Source: a bacterium Ga0077546
Lineage (GTDB): Bacteria; Cyanobacteriota; Vampirovibrionia; Obscuribacterales; Obscuribacteraceae
Assembly (NCBI GenBank): GCA_001464165.1
Contig: LNEX01000236.1
Coordinates: 1 to 6,904, forward strand
Length of the DNA stretch: 6,904 nt
Direction: 5' to 3'
Below the pieces are notes generated by a model. That model did not search any database and was not told where the DNA came from. It worked only from the letters and a program-made list of their open reading frames with translations. A program made the translations under genes and the position numbers. Of the stretch, positions 5,600 through 6,904 are shown one piece after another; the stretch's first letter is position 1, and each line of letters opens with the position of its first letter.

Positions 5600-6898
5600 T
5601 TAGTCGGAAATACCAAGACAAGTTTTTTGTCGCAGAATTAGCCACTCACGGTTGTCAGGCGAGAGATATTCTTCAAGCTCAGCCCAAGTAGAAAAAGGAC
5701 GACCACGCATAATGCGCTCAACCATCTGCCCGGCCAGACCCAAGGTAGTCAGGTTTTCACTTTCTGTGGAATTAAGATCAAGGCGTTGGTCACCAGTCGA
5801 CGGCGGCTTCAGGGCCGCGCCACGTCTGACAGCTTCAGTCAAAATGGCTTGAGTAAGAACTTGTGCGCGGATAGCCTCATCAAAGCTCGTAAACGGCCTT
5901 TTCGCAGCAAATTTTTGGGCCATCTCTTTAGGCAGCCCTAAAATGTCGATTAAGTCGCGGGTGGTGCATGAATTTACTTCTAGTGGCACAAAGGCTGCCA
6001 CAGCACCGTTCTTAGCTATGTCTTCTAGGCGATTGGCCTTGACCACGCCAGCATCGACTAGCTCAGCAAGGCAATAATACTGGCGATTGGCTAGAAGTCT
6101 CTCAACTTCACCTTCAGTCAAACCAAGTTGGTGAGACAATTCTCGTCGCGAAGCTGTATTTACGTTTACGTCACCTTGCCAGCAATCCGCCACACCAGGT
6201 AGCTTTTTGCGCACATGCGAGCGAATCATATCTAAGCCTTTATCAAGCAAAACCTGACAACGTGCTATTTTTCGCGCTTGGGTTTCGCCCGCAATCTGCA
6301 AAAGATCACATACTTCCCGCATTGTCAGCTCAATACCAGCCTTAGACTTTTCAGTAAGACCAAGACCAAACATACAATCGACCACCACCAAAGGCTCGCG
6401 TGCCTGACTAGAATCGGCCAACATAGCCTTTAGCTCTGCTCTTAGCTGGTTGAGCTGAGCCACTTGCTCAGCAGACATAGCCTTGCTTTCGGGAGCGTAC
6501 TTAACGTCATCAGCTGCAGCAGACCGTGGATCTTCTTGCTCAGGGTCAAGATTCAAATCTTGCAGTGTTTCTCGCTCCCACTGCCACTCATCTTTGATGT
6601 AATCAACTACAGCATTTTGCACAGAACGTTGCACATAAGCTGGCAGCAATACCTTAAAACCATCGGCGCTTTTGTTAGTTAAGTGGCGTTCGAGGACCCC
6701 TTCCATTTTGGTTGAAAGCTCAACTGCCATAGAAATTGCTTGACCCTTTTGCCAATCAAAGGGGTGCTTACGTTGAGCCCAAAAACGTTTCAAGTTTTGG
6801 TTATTACCAAACATCTTGGCAATCATGGGCTGGTAATAATGGTCGCGTAGTAACTTATTCAAAATCAGGCGCTGACCACCAAGAGCCGAAGCCTTCAT
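5600..6898 (-). CDS. Sigma-factor-like protein fused to three ComEA-type helix-hairpin-helix units
   Basis: The frame gives 432 residues from the ATG at 6898, but it stays open to the right edge, so the true start could lie upstream. There is no signal peptide. Residues ~55-110 are helical and include L-P-A-Y-V-Q-R-S-V-Q-N-A-V-V-D-Y (85-100), which recalls sigma region 2. An acidic linker (~113-145) follows. Residues ~166-230 recall sigma region 4: L-T-M-R-E-V-C-D-L-L (191-200) as the first HTH helix, then a basic R-K-I-A-R helix (209-213) and L-D-K-G-L-D-M-I-R. Three HhH units follow at ~243-296, 305-360 and 371-428. Each starts V/L-N-x-N or L-x-V/L-N (Asn247, Asn309, Asn376) and has an L-G-L hairpin (258-260, 320-322, 386-388) and a conserved Arg (272, 334, 400) before an aromatic-containing turn. 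HhH units bind DNA backbone without sequence preference. Likely role: DNA binding, perhaps transcriptional. The HhH call is good; the sigma-like call is tentative. Confidence 0.82.
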   Translation of the reverse strand: MKASALGGQRLILNKLLRDHYYQPMIAKMFGNNQNLKRFWAQRKHPFDWQKGQAISMAVELSTKMEGVLERHLTNKSADGFKVLLPAYVQRSVQNAVVDYIKDEWQWERETLQDLNLDPEQEDPRSAAADDVKYAPESKAMSAEQVAQLNQLRAELKAMLADSSQAREPLVVVDCMFGLGLTEKSKAGIELTMREVCDLLQIAGETQARKIARCQVLLDKGLDMIRSHVRKKLPGVADCWQGDVNVNTASRRELSHQLGLTEGEVERLLANRQYYCLAELVDAGVVKANRLEDIAKNGAVAAFVPLEVNSCTTRDLIDILGLPKEMAQKFAAKRPFTSFDEAIRAQVLTQAILTEAVRRGAALKPPSTGDQRLDLNSTESENLTTLGLAGQMVERIMRGRPFSTWAELEEYLSPDNREWLILRQKTCLGISD

Positions 6899-6904
6899 AT
6901 ATAT

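Noticed and set aside
5652..5852. Plus-strand open frame of 66 codons
   Set aside because: It lies opposite the third HhH unit and has no recognisable feature of its own.
5600..6172. A ComEA DNA-uptake protein
   Set aside because: The HhH units are ComEA-like, but there are three of them, no signal peptide or membrane anchor is present, and a long sigma-like half precedes them.
6464..6682. Plus-strand open frame of 72 codons
   Set aside because: It lies opposite the sigma-like region of the 432-residue gene and has no supporting motif.
1..6904. CRISPR array, tRNA, rRNA or insertion sequence
   Set aside because: No repeat-spacer pattern, cloverleaf, rRNA signature, transposase motif or terminal inverted repeats were seen on either strand.

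Overview
All six genes in this window lie on the minus strand, so transcription runs from the right edge to the left edge. The organism looks like a bacterium of the cyanobacterial lineage, possibly a non-photosynthetic relative such as Obscuribacterales/Melainabacteria. This is an inference from gene content: a DUF1822-like protein (a family I know mainly from cyanobacteria), a soluble Hanks-type kinase with N-terminal zinc ribbons, an exported FecR-like protein and an exported TPR protein. No single sequence here proves the lineage. There is no rRNA, tRNA, CRISPR array or mobile element.

Layout in transcription order. (1) 6898-5600: a 432-residue cytoplasmic protein with a sigma-factor-like, helical N-terminal half and three tandem ComEA-type helix-hairpin-helix units. 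(2) 5533-4289: a 414-residue protein whose first ~170 residues resemble DUF1822, followed by an unassigned helical extension. (3) 4210-3398: a single-pass membrane protein with two cytosolic zinc ribbons and an outer beta-rich domain. (4) 3396-2167: a complete Ser/Thr kinase with two N-terminal zinc ribbons and no membrane segment. (5) 2137-1112: an exported protein with a FecR-like beta domain. (6) 1098-1 and beyond: an exported TPR protein that starts at TTG and runs off the left edge.

The gaps are 66, 78, 1, 29 and 13 bases. Genes 3-6 therefore look like one transcription unit, and genes 1-2 probably belong with them, although a possible internal promoter sits directly before gene 3.

Working model (inference): genes 1 and 2 are a DNA-binding or regulatory pair in the cytoplasm. 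Genes 3 and 4 form a split receptor kinase, with the membrane anchor and outer domain in one chain and the catalytic domain in the other, and matching zinc ribbons on both. Genes 5 and 6 act outside the cytoplasmic membrane. I know of no named system with this composition. The most informative missing piece is the rest of gene 6, which may carry a C-terminal effector domain beyond the window. Apart from the gaps listed above, the window is coding throughout.
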